Positions 1 to 12,839 are shown, counted from the first letter of the stretch. The stretch is DNA of 64,000 bases from Toxotes chatareus (GCA_016801885.1 CM028902.1:24410580-24474579); one strand, 5' to 3'. Notes: generated from the letters alone by a model not told the origin. Made by a program: numbers and translations.

Positions 1-125
1 CAAAGAAACACACACAAAAAAAAAAAAAAACAAAAAAAAGAGTTAAAACAAGGATCAGTCAGTTTTGCTTGAGCAATATTTCACTGTTAAATTCAAACAC
101 TGATTCTCTTTCTCACCCCCATCAG

Positions 126-236
126 ATCAGCCACCTGCCGGGGCTGAACATCTGCAGGGAGGACAGATTCATTCCACAGGACATGTGGACGTGGTGGGAC
201 ATCCTGCTGGACTCCACAGTCTTTACCCCCTCTTAA
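126..236 (+). CDS. Terminal coding exon of an unrecognised gene (partial, 36 codons + stop)
   Basis: A pyrimidine-rich tract ending in CAG (about 105-125) is a good splice acceptor. It is followed by a frame of 36 codons that reads ISHLPGLNICREDRF and then, a little further on, WTWWDILLD, and ends in TAA at 234-236. The residue composition (Trp cluster, Asp/Arg/Ile mix, no low complexity) looks like real protein. A second frame is also open across the exon but has an unconvincing composition. I do not recognise the family. It is on the opposite strand to septin 7 and would lie inside septin 7 intron 2 if that intron runs past the window edge, or it may be a neighbouring gene ending there. The acceptor could instead be the AG five bases downstream. 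Any upstream exons are outside the window. Confidence 0.5.
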   Translation: MSHLPGLNICREDRFIPQDMWTWWDILLDSTVFTPS

Positions 237-387
237 CCCCTCGGCCTGTCCCCAGTTTGTGTTTGCTCAGTTCTGGATGATTCTCTGTCCCTGTGTGATT
301 TATGAACACACTCTGACTCTGCGTCTCCTGCAGCCTCTAAGGCTGGACAATGGATTCACCCGACAGATGGACTGCTTGGACGTCAAG

Positions 388-424
388 CACACACACGCAC
401 GCACACACACACACACACACACAC
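388..424. repeat. (CA)n microsatellite
   Basis: Dinucleotide CA run with two CG interruptions, about 37 bp, downstream of the terminal exon at 126-236. Confidence 0.9.
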
Positions 425-1032
425 AGGCCTTTTCATGATGAAATAGCACAGATGTATGAAAAGTTGAGTAAACTGCTCCCAGCTGAGAAAAGAGTTTATG
501 TAAATGTGGGGGGGAGGGGCTAAGAGTGTGTGTGTATGTCTCTGCTGAACTATGTCTGCTCCTCCCTGTTAGCTTTGCAGTGTTGGTGGGTAAGTGTTAC
601 TACTGATGCTAACCTGACAAAACAAACAGCAGGAAATGAAATGAAACCAACCCAACAATGACCCCACTCGCACACGGGCAGCAGCTTCATCCTCCACCTG
701 ATGGATGGATGGATGGTCGACCCTTCCAGCTCAGCCCCCAGGGTTGCTCTTCTTCTTCTTCCCCTCTCGCTCAGGGAGGAACCATACGAACCAAATGAAT
801 TTTGGTGTGGATCTGGTTTAAAGGGATCCAGGTTTTTTTTTTCACTAATCACTTTCCATTTTTCAACCCTTTCCTCAGGTTTGGGCACCGGGAGCTAAAG
901 GCTCTCACTGATGTGTCTTTTAACACAGGATGGCCATAGATGGTGCAACACATACCAGCAACACAAGACTGAATATGTTACTGATTGGCCCAGTGGGAGA
1001 GTTGCATCTCATTATTTATGAGGCATGATAAG

Positions 1033-1362
1033 GAGGCAAGTTAAGCGTGCGGCTTTGGACTTTGGACCGCCTGGAGATCGGAGGGTTGCCAGTTCAATTC
1101 CTCAACCAAGCACAAAGGATACGCACAACGGATATGGGTGGTGGTGAAGGAGACGTGCCACCCCGCCTCTGCGACCATGGCCGTGGTGCCCCTGAGCAAG
1201 GCACCGATCTACCCCAGCTCCCCGGGAGCCTCACTAGGCAGCCCCCTGCCCCAGCGTCTGGAGTGCATGTGCATGCTTCTGTGTGTTTCGTTCACTTGGT
1301 GTGGGTACAATGCAGAGAGTAATTTCACCAGCTTGAGGGATTAATAAAGTATAAAAACTTAA
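1033..1362 (+). mobile_element. tRNA-derived SINE, percomorph type
   Basis: The head carries a tRNA-like promoter: an A-box-like segment around 1045-1060 and a B-box-like GGTTGCCAGTTCAATTCC at about 1083-1100. The body has the phrase CCCTGAGCAAGGCACCGA followed by a CCCCGGGAG segment. The tail has a GTGTGTTTCGTTCACT segment and ends in TTAATAAAGTATAAAAACTT. I know this order of parts from common fish SINEs (from memory of the family, no search run). It is an old copy with substitutions in both promoter boxes. It is not a functional tRNA. Confidence 0.8.
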
Positions 1363-4300
1363 ACTTAAATCAAATCACTACAATCTAACTGATACTAAAA
1401 AAGAGCCACAGACGCCATCACACTGCTGCTACATCTATTCTCTCATCTCATTCCAGTTTTTCTAAAGCTGAGATTCAGTGTCAGCCAGTTTGTCCTCACT
1501 TTGATGGACGTTTCAGTCAGACTGCATTAAGCTTCCACCGTACTGACTGGAAGCTAAGAGTGTAATGCTGCTTGAATGAAATGGAACAATGTGAAAACCA
1601 GGCTTTGGCAGCTGAACTGGGGAAGACTGGCTCCCAGGTGTTTAACACCTTTGGTGTCGCAATGTTGTGTATTTATTCTCAACTTCCTCCTGCAGAGGAT
1701 CTGTTGACCGCTCTGATGCTGAAGCTGATGCTCTCAGCTCCGGTGTCCAGCTGAGAGAAACGTACAGGAGTACGGTGAGTGGGGGCTCCGGTCATTTATT
1801 CACTACGGACGGCCCACCGTTCTACCCGGAGCCTGACTGGTTTGTTGATGCTTACCTGCTGTTGTGCAGGAGCATATTACCAGATTAATGTACATGTTGA
1901 AAACCAACAGTTACACAAACTGGACTGTGAGGGACAGAAAAACAAACATACAAACGGTCAAAGTGGGTTTCCCATGGGATTCCTCACATTCCTCCCTCTC
2001 TCCCTCTCTCTCTTAGCCCTAAGGCAGAAGCTGCCCCCCCTCACATCCTGACAGGCCTACTTACTAGCACCCAACACACACACACACACACAAAACAAAA
2101 AAAAAACAAAAAAACCAAACAAAAAAACCCACTGACAAACACACACCTGACAGACGTGTGAGGCCTGAACCAGAAAGTGTGAAATGCAACATCTGGGGAA
2201 CATACAGGCACGAACGAGAGAACAGCAGAGTCACAGACAGATGGTGGATGTGAGGGAAGTTGTGTTTACTGAACACCAGACTGTTGGAAAAGATAACTCT
2301 CTATTGTTGAGGCTAAATGGAACTGGCTTAAACGGGGGGGCAAAGGTCAGTGTTTTGGGAACGATAAGGATCTGCACGTCCAGCAGAGTCTATAGGAGAG
2401 TTAGACTCTCAAACTAAACTGTGTCAGCACCCAGTCTGACCAGGGTGGTCCACACGGACCAGCTACAGGAGCCTTGGAGGGACACAACCCAGTTTCCTGT
2501 TTTTTTTTTTCTTTTAAATTAGAGAGTGAGTGTTCTGCTCCGATCCACCGAGCCTGAGACTAAATCGGACAGAATGGGCACGTGCTGGGTCACGGCAGAC
2601 ATGTGCGTCTGAAAATAGAGACGCAGAGAAACGGGAGCAGAGCACGGAGGACGGCTGAGAAAGGACAGGGAGAGACTCGCCTGCAGTGGCTCGACTGAGC
2701 ATGCATGAACATGCACGTGACGCGTGACCCCGCCCGCGCACGCATGTCCACACTGACAGAGCAGCCCGTTGTGCCCGGCGGCGGTGAGGAGTCTTAGTGA
2801 AGTGGGTTTGTAAACAGGCTGCTGTGCGTGGTCCAGCTCTAACATGGACAGCTGTACTACGCACTCTACTGTCCACAGATCTGGGACAGTTATGAGACCG
2901 GAAAATACTGAACTTGAGACTGTGACATCATTCTGTGACTTGCAGGCCTGCTTAGAGACCAGAGAGAGGACATTGGACAATGAGAACATTCACAGACAGA
3001 GAGAGGAGTTTCTGGGGAGCAGGATGAGAGTTTTCTCTGCACATGTTTTACTGTTCTCCATGATGAACATCAAACAGCTGAAATACGGCCGAGGCTTCTG
3101 GCTGAGCAGGAACGTATCGAGGCGTGAAAACAATAACAAAGGCACAGAACTTAGAGCAGGAAACGCTGCATCGTGTACAGGAAGCACGCTGCTGACCGCA
3201 GCACCTGAATTCATCAGCTGTGAGTCTGAAAGTCATGGAACGACACTGTAACTGTTCAAGTCTGGTGAGGTGACTCAGGAACATTATTATGCACCAGCTT
3301 GTCCTTCTGTGCACAGCCAGTAAGAATAACTGGTCAGTGAGGCTTTTATGGAGCACGGAGCACAGCTGTGTGTATCCCATAATGCATTTTACAGGGTGTG
3401 GGCCCAATAAAAGCTACACCGGTGCGATGTAACATAGTTTAATAGTCCGTTCCTCCAAAAACAAATCCATTCATTTTCCAGGTAACCCATTCATTCCTCT
3501 GCGCTGCTTCCTCCAGCTTCTCCTAAGGCATCCTGAGACATTCCCACAGGGACAGATGGGGACATATAAATCCGTCCCGTGTATTCTGGATTTGACTCAG
3601 GTTCACCTCCACATTGAACTTACACCTCAGGAGGGAGGTCCCCGAATGATTCTTCTCTTTTTATCGTCAAAGATCCAATTTTTATTTCTTCTTTCCCCCG
3701 TAAAATTTTATGCACACTGAATATTACACTTTTTAAATTTCCTTTCTAATCCTCTTCCACGTTTTCACTGTGCTGCCAACACAACAGTTATTCATCCTCC
3801 TAAGGCTCAGATTAGTTCCACTGAAGATTAATGAACCTAATGATCGTACTCGGTCCATTTCCTCTATCACTCACGTTGTCTGAGCAGCTATTCACTACTG
3901 TGACTGGGGCCATGAGTGGCACCATCCCTGGTTCTGGTTTTATGATACTGTGTTAGATGGAACACTGTGAGACATTTAAGGTTCAGGAAAAAAAAAGTTT
4001 TGTTTTTAGTTAAGAAATATTCCAGATACTTGATCAGATTTCAGACTGTTGGCGAGTTCCCCTGTGTAAAGACCTTTCTCCCAGCAGACACTCTGAGCTG
4101 CTCTAACAGGAAAATCACAGGTGTTGGTAATAACATTAACGACGGCTCTGTTCCCTTAAAACGTCCCAGTAAACCACACCAGTCAGCCAGAATGCACGAT
4201 TCCAGGGCTCTGGAAACCGACACAGCTGAATGGTATGCAGCCAGAGTTCATGTTATTAATTGCACCTGCTAATCATCTCTGAGAGCCAGCGACTGCAGCA

Positions 4301-4739
4301 GACTGCACCCGCTCTGTTTCCTGAGATAAAACGTGTGAAGAAGTGCGATCATTTCCATAATCTGCTGTGTCATTTAAAAGACGTCACTCCTGCGGTGGGA
4401 ACAGGTCGGGATCCTGAAATCCTCCCCTCAGGGAACAGCAGGTATTCACGAAAACAAAAGTCCGTTTCCTAAAATGACATTTCTGCAGGCACCGATCAGC
4501 CACATGAGGAGAGCTGGAGACGGGCATGTGCAGTTTGAGAGAACTGAAATTCGAAATGAGGAATTTACTGTGAGCTACTGATTACCACACGTGTGGGTGA
4601 GCTCTGACTGTGGCTGCTGTGTCTGAGAGCTTCACCAACCTCTCTGCCATGTTAACCACCACAGTCAGTTCTTTTCTCTGTCACAGATCCCACTGAACGG
4701 TGAAACCGGGACGGCAGCTGTGTGAAGAGGTGGGAACAG

Positions 4740-4945
4740 TGTGTGTGTGTGTGTGTGTGTGTATTAAAGCATCTGGTTAAACCAGCAGATTAACTAGACC
4801 AAAGCCTTCCTTCACTCACTCCCTTCTGCAAGGTCAGTAGGCAAGGCGGTCAGTCCTAAGCCTGTCAGACCGTCTTATCCGGACACACACTCACACACAT
4901 GCGCAAACACACACAGCCCCAGAGCTCACAAGCTTAGAGGAGTGC

Positions 4946-4976
<31 letters not shown>
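4740..4976. repeat. (GT)12 and (CAA)n microsatellites
   Basis: Two simple repeats close together: a pure GT run at 4740-4762 and a CAA trinucleotide run at 4945-4976. Between them is ordinary sequence with more CA-rich patches. Confidence 0.9.
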
Positions 4977-7900
4977 GGACAGACAGGCAAACAGTCTTAC
5001 ACTCACACACAGATCAGTGAGGCAGATAAAGAGGCACTGACGCAGGCAGACTGCGACCGGAGTGTGAAAGAGATCCGAGCTTCATTCACAGCTCCCTGAC
5101 CAGTGAATGAACGCTGTGTTGTGGCTCCTTAAACACTCAGAGAGACTCAGAGAGAGGAAAAAAATTAAGCTAACACCTTTACACTGTTCTGCACTGTTTA
5201 AAATCATAAGCATGTTAGCTGCCCTAGCATCTCTGTGATGCTACACATATGTACAGAGGCTGTTGTTTAGGTTTAATGCTTCCAGTGCTCATCATGTTGG
5301 TTTAGTGTTAGAATGTGAACATTTGCTAATAAGCTCGAAACTCCAGGTGAACGCTGAATGAATCAGCGTGATGATTAAAAGCCAGTGAAACAGCTCGGAC
5401 GCAGCGTCCCACATGCAACTCACAGCTCTGCTGCCAGGGTCGGACGGGTACAGAGCCGGAGATGTGCTCTCCTCCTGTGCTGCTTTAAGAAAGCAGAGGC
5501 AGCAGGGCAGTTGAGTGCTGGCCTTGCAGCACATCAGAAGCAGCGTGAAGCAGGCTCTGCTTCCTGTCTCCTCCCAGCTCTCTGGAGTTCGGATCTGACT
5601 CTCAGCTCTGTTCAGCCCTCTGCACTGGCGCTGGATCTTGCTAATCTTTCCAGGGGTCTCTATTCAGTCTGCCAGCTGGACAAAGGGGGGCAGGAAGCAG
5701 CTTTTTCCCCCCTCAGAGAGAGGCAGACTGAGAGGGGAGAGACAGAGAGCTGGACAGAGGAGAGACAGGGATGAAGAAGAAGAAGAAAATACCAGAGGAG
5801 CAGTTTGTGTGAGACTGCTGCTTCACCGTGAGCCCAGAGCTGAACATGGACATGACAAGCAGCCATACATACACACACTGTGCTCACAGCAACAACAGGT
5901 TTAATGTATAAAACCACAAACAACACCAATGTCAAGTATGTTCATTTATTCTGGCAGCTAATTTAGATTCAGTTTTAGTAACAGGATCCTGATGTTTTCA
6001 CCTTGTAGTTGTTTTTGTCCATTTTTAATCCACAACAAGGTTTTTAATGTTTGCATTCTAACCATTTTGAGGCTACAGTCGTCTTAGCTGTGTACGATGG
6101 TTGTGAAGGCGTACTTCTGATCTGTGGCGGGGTAAACTGGAGGAGGCAGACTCACTGAGCACTACGGACACCACGCTAACCCTGGGTAGCTCCTCACCTT
6201 TGCTCTCACTGATGCCAGCAGATGTTGACATGATTCATCACATCATTCAAGCAGCCAGCAGAACAGCTGAGACATGGGATAATGTAGTAATATTTCTTTA
6301 ACATCGTCTTCTAGAACCTGTTGTTCATGTCTAATTCTCAGTGAACTGTATTATCTGGGATATTTAATCTCTAAATCCTCATCCTGTTTGGTTTGCTGGA
6401 ACTGATCCTTATGCATCCAGTTACTGCAGCTTCTCCAGGAGGCTAACGTCTGGCTTGTGTGTTTACACAGGAGGCGTTTCAGCAGCCGCTCGTGCTAACA
6501 TGCTGCTTGTGCTGCCTCTCCCGTGTACACACAGTGTCAGAGGTAAAGCTGAAGTTAGTTTATCTGGAAAGCTTTAGGAGGACTGTGTTGCTGTCCCTCA
6601 TTTGTGAGTCCACAATTGCTAAATCTCCAAAGTTACCATAACGTGCCCATAGTTAGAACGATGACATATGTGAGAATGAGAATGAAACAACAACGGCGAC
6701 AAGTATTTGCCAAAACACTTAAATTTCAGACAACCAAACTCCTGTATGTAGAAACTTTGGTTCTATTCGCTCGTTCAGGATGAAACAGGTTTGACCTGGA
6801 GAGCAGACAGAAACACTCACATCCTGTCAGCTGGTCCTGATTTCATAAAATGTCATCAGACCAATCTATGCTGCTTGTACTCGATCTGCAGGAACTGTTG
6901 TTCCAGGTGGACTGAGATCATCATGTCAGGGTTTAGAATTTAACCTTCACATTACTCTATGTGAGACCAGCCATCGCATCAGTCTGCTGCGTGTTCACTG
7001 CTCGTCCTGTCTCACTCAAACTAAAAATAAAAAAAAATTTAAACATGAATTTATGTCAGCTCTTAGATCAGGTGACAACAGCGTTTCCCAGCATTCCCTG
7101 TGCTGTAGGGGGGTCAGTGGAGAGTAACCACGGTGCGCGGCCCTCGTGAGGTTATTACTGCCTGCGTTTGCATGATGTTGGAGCAAGTTGGGACACAGGT
7201 GTGACCGGCGTGCATGGCGCTGTGATCGCCGGTGATCGACTCGGCCAGCTAACACAGCCTGCAGTCAAAAACACAAGCACAGCTGGATGTACCATCACAA
7301 CCTGTTAGTCCTGCCATGAGACATATTACAGCCTCATCTCTTCATCTCTCGCTCTCTGGTGCAGAGAGAACTTCCAGTCTACAGCAGCTCTTTGAGGTGA
7401 GAAACACAACAGGATTTGACAATAACAACACTTGGTTATACAACAAATGTCTACCACAAGCCCAGCAAAAAAAAAGGAGACGGTTTCTGCACCAGGTCAA
7501 AACGAGTCACACTGAGACGGCAGCTGAAATCATTTAATCACTGTGAATAACAGTGGTAGTACATTTGTGCCCTTTGTAACATAGACAGTAACTTGTCGTG
7601 GTGGTGGAGGGAGGAGGGTGGAGGGTGGAGCTCCATCTAACATGCTCACATTTAACTATACTGGCTTCAGAAATGACTTCCTCTCGCTGCACCGTTGGAA
7701 TTTGAAGCAGGCATCGGCCCGGTCGTCTCATATTCCACCATCTGTCTGTTCCTAAACTACCATGGAACAACGCTGGGCCTCAGAGCCGAGCCGAGTTATC
7801 ACACTTCACAGCAGCGCCGAGTACAGCGGTGCTGAAGTCAGATCCAGCTGGCTGCAGATCATAACACTCAGCTCCTCTCACTCTCTCACTAACACTGGTA

Positions 7901-9174
7901 TTTCCTTTTTTCTCTCACTTCTCCATGACACGGTTTCGTGGTCACGGTTATATTTATGAACTTTGCAGTCCTTATTTTTGGTTGACTGATTTAAGGTACA
8001 GGAAATGGAGTTTATTCTTCCGTTTTCCAAAGTAACGCAGGATAAGATCACATTTCACTGCTCAGATTCTTTGGGCTGGACGTTGCTTACACTGCTAAAA
8101 CTGCACAATCCAACTTTACACTTAAGTAGCTCTGAAAGTTTGATTGGAGCTTTTAACCTTCTAACCTCCCTCTCTGGCTGAACACATTCACCCGCTGCAG
8201 TTTCAGGACAGTTTGGATTACGCTCGAGTTTCAGCTGCTCATTTAATGCAAAGATGCAAAGAAGCAGAGAAAAAGGAAATTCAAAAGGCTATTTTGACTG
8301 AATAATGCTAGCTAGCTAATTTAATATAGTTTTGTTTTAAATACTCATATACTCGAATACTCAATTTACATAATTATATCGATTTTTATAAGTTTAATTT
8401 TAAAATTCTGTTTCTGTGAATAATATTATGTGGAGGTTTAGCTGGTTTTCGTTTCTTAAAGTCTTTCCTCTTGTCAGCATTTTATTTCTGTGACAGAAAA
8501 AAACCCCACACTGTCCACAAATATATCTGTTTAGTTTTCATTTACAAAATAAACTCTGCTGTTATTAAAAGCACATGATTCAGTTTTCAGTAGACATTCA
8601 GCAGTGGGATGAAGCCAGTCTCCAGCAGAGAAGCTTTCCTCTGATCCTCATCTATAAACGCACAGTGTGTTGAGTGATGAACACACTGCTACGCTCCTCA
8701 CATTCGTTAAGTGTGAAATTTGGATCAGCTGGGGCATGTGGAGCTGGGAGCCAGGGAAGCCGGGGAGACGGACAGAGGGGGCCCATGTGTGAGAAGGCTC
8801 GAAACAGGATCGAGTTGATAGTGGTTCTCTCTCGCGCTTTTCCCAAGCCGTCACTCTGCCTCTGTCTTTGTCTCCCCTCCTGCTACTCTTTCTACAGTGG
8901 CTGTTTACTAAACAGGAAGCGAAAACCCCAGGCTGAGATAATAAAGGCTGGACGCCTCTTTGTGTTAATGTCTGTCTCCTTTCACTGAACTGATCGAGGT
9001 CACCGCAAGATACACAGAGTTCATTTTATGAGCTTTTAAAAGATTTTAATGAAGGCTGGAAGTGAGTTTAAGACCAGTGTGAAAAAAAAGCAGATAACCT
9101 GCTGAACCCAGAACAGAAACCAGGAAAGGTGTTATCAGAATTTTCAAGCTCTTGGTTTTTTAAAGGGATTTTAA

Positions 9175-9470
9175 AGGGTTGGTTCAGAATTTAGGGAAAT
9201 TATGTTCATTTACTTTCTTTATGAGAGTGAGATGAGCTGAAGTCAAGCCAATGCTAGGCTAGCTTAGCATAAATAAGTGAAGCGGGGGGGAAACAGCTAG
9301 CGTTATGTGCTGAACAGCTGTCTGCAGAGACTTTGTGCTTCCTGGAGTCTTGCTGTCACAGTGAGGTTGCCAGGTTGTGCCTGCACAAAGACCAATTCAA
9401 CTGTATCTGGCAACTTGCTGCACAGATGTACTGGGCAAACTGTTTGTTGTTGTTAGTACCAGCAAGTACA
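9175..9470 (+). repeat. Dispersed fish repeat family A, copy 1
   Basis: Contains the hallmark AGCTTAGCATAAA followed by a G-run and AAACAGCTAG, then CTTCCTGGAGTCTTGCTGTC and GTGAGGTTGCCAGG. I recognise this order from a repeat very common in percomorph genomes. Diverged and internally shortened. Other copies of the family in this window are near 42.5, 50.5 and 57.5 kb. I cannot name the element class with certainty. Confidence 0.65.
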
Positions 9471-10498
9471 AATCATCCATCATCATCCTGCTTTGTCATC
9501 CTCTAACACTGAAGCTGAACCGGGACGGCCAGTGTGAACACGAGGACTGATCACAGCAAGCACAACCTGCTGCAGTGTCCGTCTGGGCACCATGAAACCT
9601 GCTGAACGCTTCCTCTGAGCGTCTAACGCGTACTGAACTGTTAACTCCGCAGTGTTGCCAACAGTAGCAAAGAACATGAAACTCACACCGAAGAACCACG
9701 ATCTAATTTAAATGGAAAATATGGCAACACAGGAGTGAAACACGGAGATTTCACAATCAAGTTCAAATTGTTTGTATCTAACGCGACTGCACAGCGCACA
9801 CTTAGCTTACACTTAGTGTGCACAGGAAGTGTAAACAAGCCAATATAATTTAGTCAAGATGTTTGATGGCTGAATAATTCCACAGGAGTTTTTTTTGTAC
9901 GATCCATATCTGCTCATTACAGGCCCCTCTCAAACACAGCACAGTTCAATATGTCATTACAGCACCGCTATAACTTCTAAACGTGTGTGTGTGTGTGTGT
10001 TTGTGTTTGACTCGTACAGACAGCCAAACCCATGGTTCCTCCAGTCCTCCGTCCACTTCCCTCCCTCTGTAATGTTGTTAGCCACATGTTGCATCTGAGC
10101 TCGTTCAGACTTGAACCGACATCCTGCAGCTCGCTTTCCAAATCGAATCATCCAAAAACACACACAGATGTCACTGTGCATCCTGGGGCCGCAGAGCGAA
10201 AACTCCCCCGGGAAACTGCTCTAATTCAGCTTTTACAAGGAGTGTGTTCACGTGTGTCACAGAGCGACACTGTGGACACTGTGAAAGTCACACACGGCGA
10301 CGCCGCTCTGCACAAACTGCTTTTTAAAATCGTCAGCTCATCATCCTGAGCAGCTGAGTGCGATGGATGCCGTGAATGCTTCACCGGCTTTCAACTCACA
10401 CTGATGACCCTCGTACACACAAGAATGAAAACACACTCTTGACGAGCAGACGCAGATAGATGGGGCAGGTGTGCACACACACAGCTGTGGCCTGGAAG

Positions 10499-10529
<31 letters not shown>

Positions 10530-10585
10530 ACACTCTCGCACGTTCATGTCCACTCACGGGTCTGACGTAGATTATTCCGACTTAC

Positions 10586-10685
10586 CTACAACCATTAACG
10601 TAAACTCAAAGCCTCTTTTGACCGACTTCCGATACACCTGGTTGGGGAGGTTGGCGAAGCCCACATAGCCCTCCAGGTTCCGCTG
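10586..10685 (-). CDS. septin7: Septin 7, coding exon 2 (N-terminal polybasic region leading into the GTPase domain)
   Basis: The minus-strand frame reads QRNLEGYVGFANLPNQVYRK and then SVKRGFEFTLMVV, followed by the first base of a split Gly codon and a GTAAGT donor (10585-10580). This is essentially identical to the N-terminus of vertebrate septin 7. The RKSVKRGFEF segment is the polybasic alpha-0 region that binds phosphoinositides in septins. The next residues, in an exon not present here, would be the P-loop GESGLGKS. Septin 7 is the central GTP-binding subunit of hetero-oligomeric septin filaments in the cytoplasm (cytokinesis, ciliary and cortical scaffolds). The acceptor is CAGCAG, a NAGNAG site, so the exon may start at 10685 (with Gln) or 10682 (without). 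Confidence 0.93.
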
Positions 10686-10843
10686 CTGAAGGAAAACACA
10701 CAGAGAGACACACACACACTTTCTGTCAGTGCAGGAATCACAAAGCATCGATGTAACGTTGTCAAACTTTAAATCTGTAACACAGGATACAGGCTGGGAA
10801 CAGCCTTTATCAACACACAGAGGCATGGAAACACCAACAGGAG

Positions 10844-10844
<1 letters not shown>

Positions 10845-10889
<45 letters not shown>
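10845..10889. repeat. (TG)n microsatellite
   Basis: About 45 bp of pure TG in septin 7 intron 1, followed by a T homopolymer at about 10920-10937. A shorter (CA) run at about 10500-10523 lies on the other side of septin exon 2. Confidence 0.95.
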
Positions 10890-10891
<2 letters not shown>

Positions 10892-12458
10892 CCAAAGGCA
10901 AAAAGTGACAAAAATCTTGTTTTTTTTTTTTTTTTTTGTGAACCTGCAATTAGCATTTCTGTGTCCTGCAGCGACAAAGCCCCTTTGAAGTGAAGTACAG
11001 CTGGGATAAATACAAGAGGGGAAAAGGCTGTTTTAAGGGGAAGAGAGGTGAGGCGAGGGGAAGGGGAGGGGGAGGGAGGCAGACTCACAGAGAGAAATAA
11101 CAGCCTTTTCCCCCAGGAGCATGGAGAGAGGAAGTGGAGTCAGCACTGCCAAAGTCCATCAAACAAGTAAACTAAAACAGAGAAGCATTATAAGCCAAGG
11201 AATTCCTCAGCGCGTGGGAGCTGAAGCATGACAACACGGAGACACAAACAAACACATCCAGTCTCCGTACGTGTTGAATCGTGTCCATACTGTCCATCGT
11301 GTAGGACAGGCCGCGGTGAAGGTCCTGAGTCTCAGTCCAGATCACAGCCGGGCCTTACTCCAGCTGCTCTCTCTCTCTCTCTCTTCATCCCTTCCTCCCT
11401 TCCCCATCTCTCTATCTCCCGGGCTGCTGTCAGATAAGCCCCCGCCCTCACCCCCACAGTCACTGCGCACCGCCCTGCACGCTACACGGGGCAAACACAA
11501 TTGATTGCCTGCCTCTCCGGCTCTGTCATGCGTGGCACCGATGGAAAACTGCAGCGCCGTGCTGAGAGGTCGGCTGTTGGGAGGGGCTCCGACCGACCTC
11601 CAGCTGTAACGATGACCAGCAGCGTACACACCACCCTTCAGAAGTATCACAACACAGTTTAACGGAAATGTAATGCAACTGTTTGACTCATCCAGCAGCA
11701 GCTGAACACACTCCTGATGTTCTTTCTACAAAAATAAAAAAAATTCATCCCAACTCTGTCGCAGAAGTTCCTACAAATGCGTTGCCCAGTTCCATGTGGT
11801 CTCAGTCTGGAGACTGTGCTCGGTCTTCATCGTGTGAAGCCACCGTCCAGCTCTGGGTCAGTATCTTCGCTCTGACCAGCAGAAAGCATCAGACGGAGGA
11901 TCACAAGCTGTTTCCTTCCACTGCTGCAGGAGAGATGAGACTGAACCCGTGTTTACTGTTCACATGGAGTTTACAGGGTTTTTCAGTTTTTGGTGAGCTG
12001 AACAGTTTTTCTGCCTCAGGCAGTTTACTGCTGACCTTTACGCCATTTTTCACTGGACTTAACTCACTGGACTCAAACAGGGCTCGTTCTTCTGTCCAGT
12101 AGTGAACCTATAAATTGAATTTTTGGGGGATTGGGATTTTTCTGGAACTAAAAATGACATTTGGGGATTTTACAGACCCTGATTGTCCAATTAATCAAAA
12201 AAAAAAAATCAGCAGATTCATCAAACCCAATTCTCAGATAGTCAGCAGTCAGACTCTTGGTTTACCAACAGTCTGCTCTGCTGCTGAATCTGCTGAACCA
12301 ACTTCCCTGGGTAAATCCTTCCACAATATGAAATGAACTGTAATAAAAAAACAAAACAAAACTGGAAAGCAAAAATCAGAAACAGGAAAGTCTTATCATG
12401 TCTGGCCAATGTGAGAAGTTTATCACATGACAATTAGACTTTTTTTTTCAAATCCTCG

Positions 12459-12511
12459 AGTTTTGTTTTTACGGTCTCTTGTTGAGGACAAGAGACCGTA
12501 AAAACAAAACT
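12459..12511. repeat. Perfect inverted repeat, 24-bp arms, 5-nt loop
   Basis: The left arm (12459-12482) and right arm (12488-12511) are exact reverse complements over 24 positions, separated by TGAGG. The arms contain ACGGTCTCTTGT / ACAAGAGACCGT plus T- and A-rich outer parts. The flanking bases do not pair. Transcribed, it would make a perfect 24-bp hairpin with a 5-nt loop. Confidence 0.97.
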
Positions 12512-12839
12512 GTAAACAGCAGCATGTTCAAATCTATCAGAAAGTATGTTCAGACACTGCCAGAAAGGCAGACCGTGCTGTGCTGTTATCCCTGCACTGT
12601 GCACATTAAACAGTGAAAAACTTTGATTTAAACTCTGTTAAACGCAGTGAAATTCCCTGTGTTTGGCAATCACTGATAATAATAACTCGAGGTCAAGGAC
12701 GCCCTTTATACAGACAAGAATGTGAAGTCACCAGATGTGAGGAAGTTAAGTGTGACAAATTACAGCAGCAGGGAAAAGGGAGCAGACACACACACACACA
12801 CACACATTGGGTAGTTTTGGCTCCTGAGTTGTAAGGAAA

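Larger units (their letters stand above)
237..10585. other. Septin 7 intron 2 (partial) / downstream of the left-edge exon: no further exon seen
   Basis: I looked on the minus strand for the next septin exon (P-loop GESGLGKST onward) and did not find it, so the intron continues past the left edge. The stretch holds a SINE (1033-1362), short CA/TG and CAA microsatellites, a GC-rich patch with a CACGTGAC E-box and CCCCGCCC box near 2712-2745, and a dispersed fish repeat copy (9175-9470). The open frames here (for example minus 2514-2989 and plus 5385-5774) have no recognisable protein content. Confidence 0.6.

Noticed and set aside
1033..1110. tRNA gene
   Set aside because: A- and B-box-like sequences belong to a SINE head; no acceptor stem or anticodon arm can be folded and the SINE body follows.
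2514..2989. Overlapping 120-aa and 156-aa minus-strand frames in a GC-rich patch
   Set aside because: No recognisable domain and two frames equally open. The E-box and GC box could mark a promoter, but there is no gene to attach it to.
5385..5774. 129-aa plus-strand open frame
   Set aside because: Low-similarity Ser/Arg/Glu-rich sequence from GA-rich DNA; no splice sites or family match.
10810..11088. Open frames with THTHTH or VCVCVC stretches here and near 16.8, 34.9, 45.0, 47.8 and 61.0 kb
   Set aside because: Translated CA/TG microsatellites.
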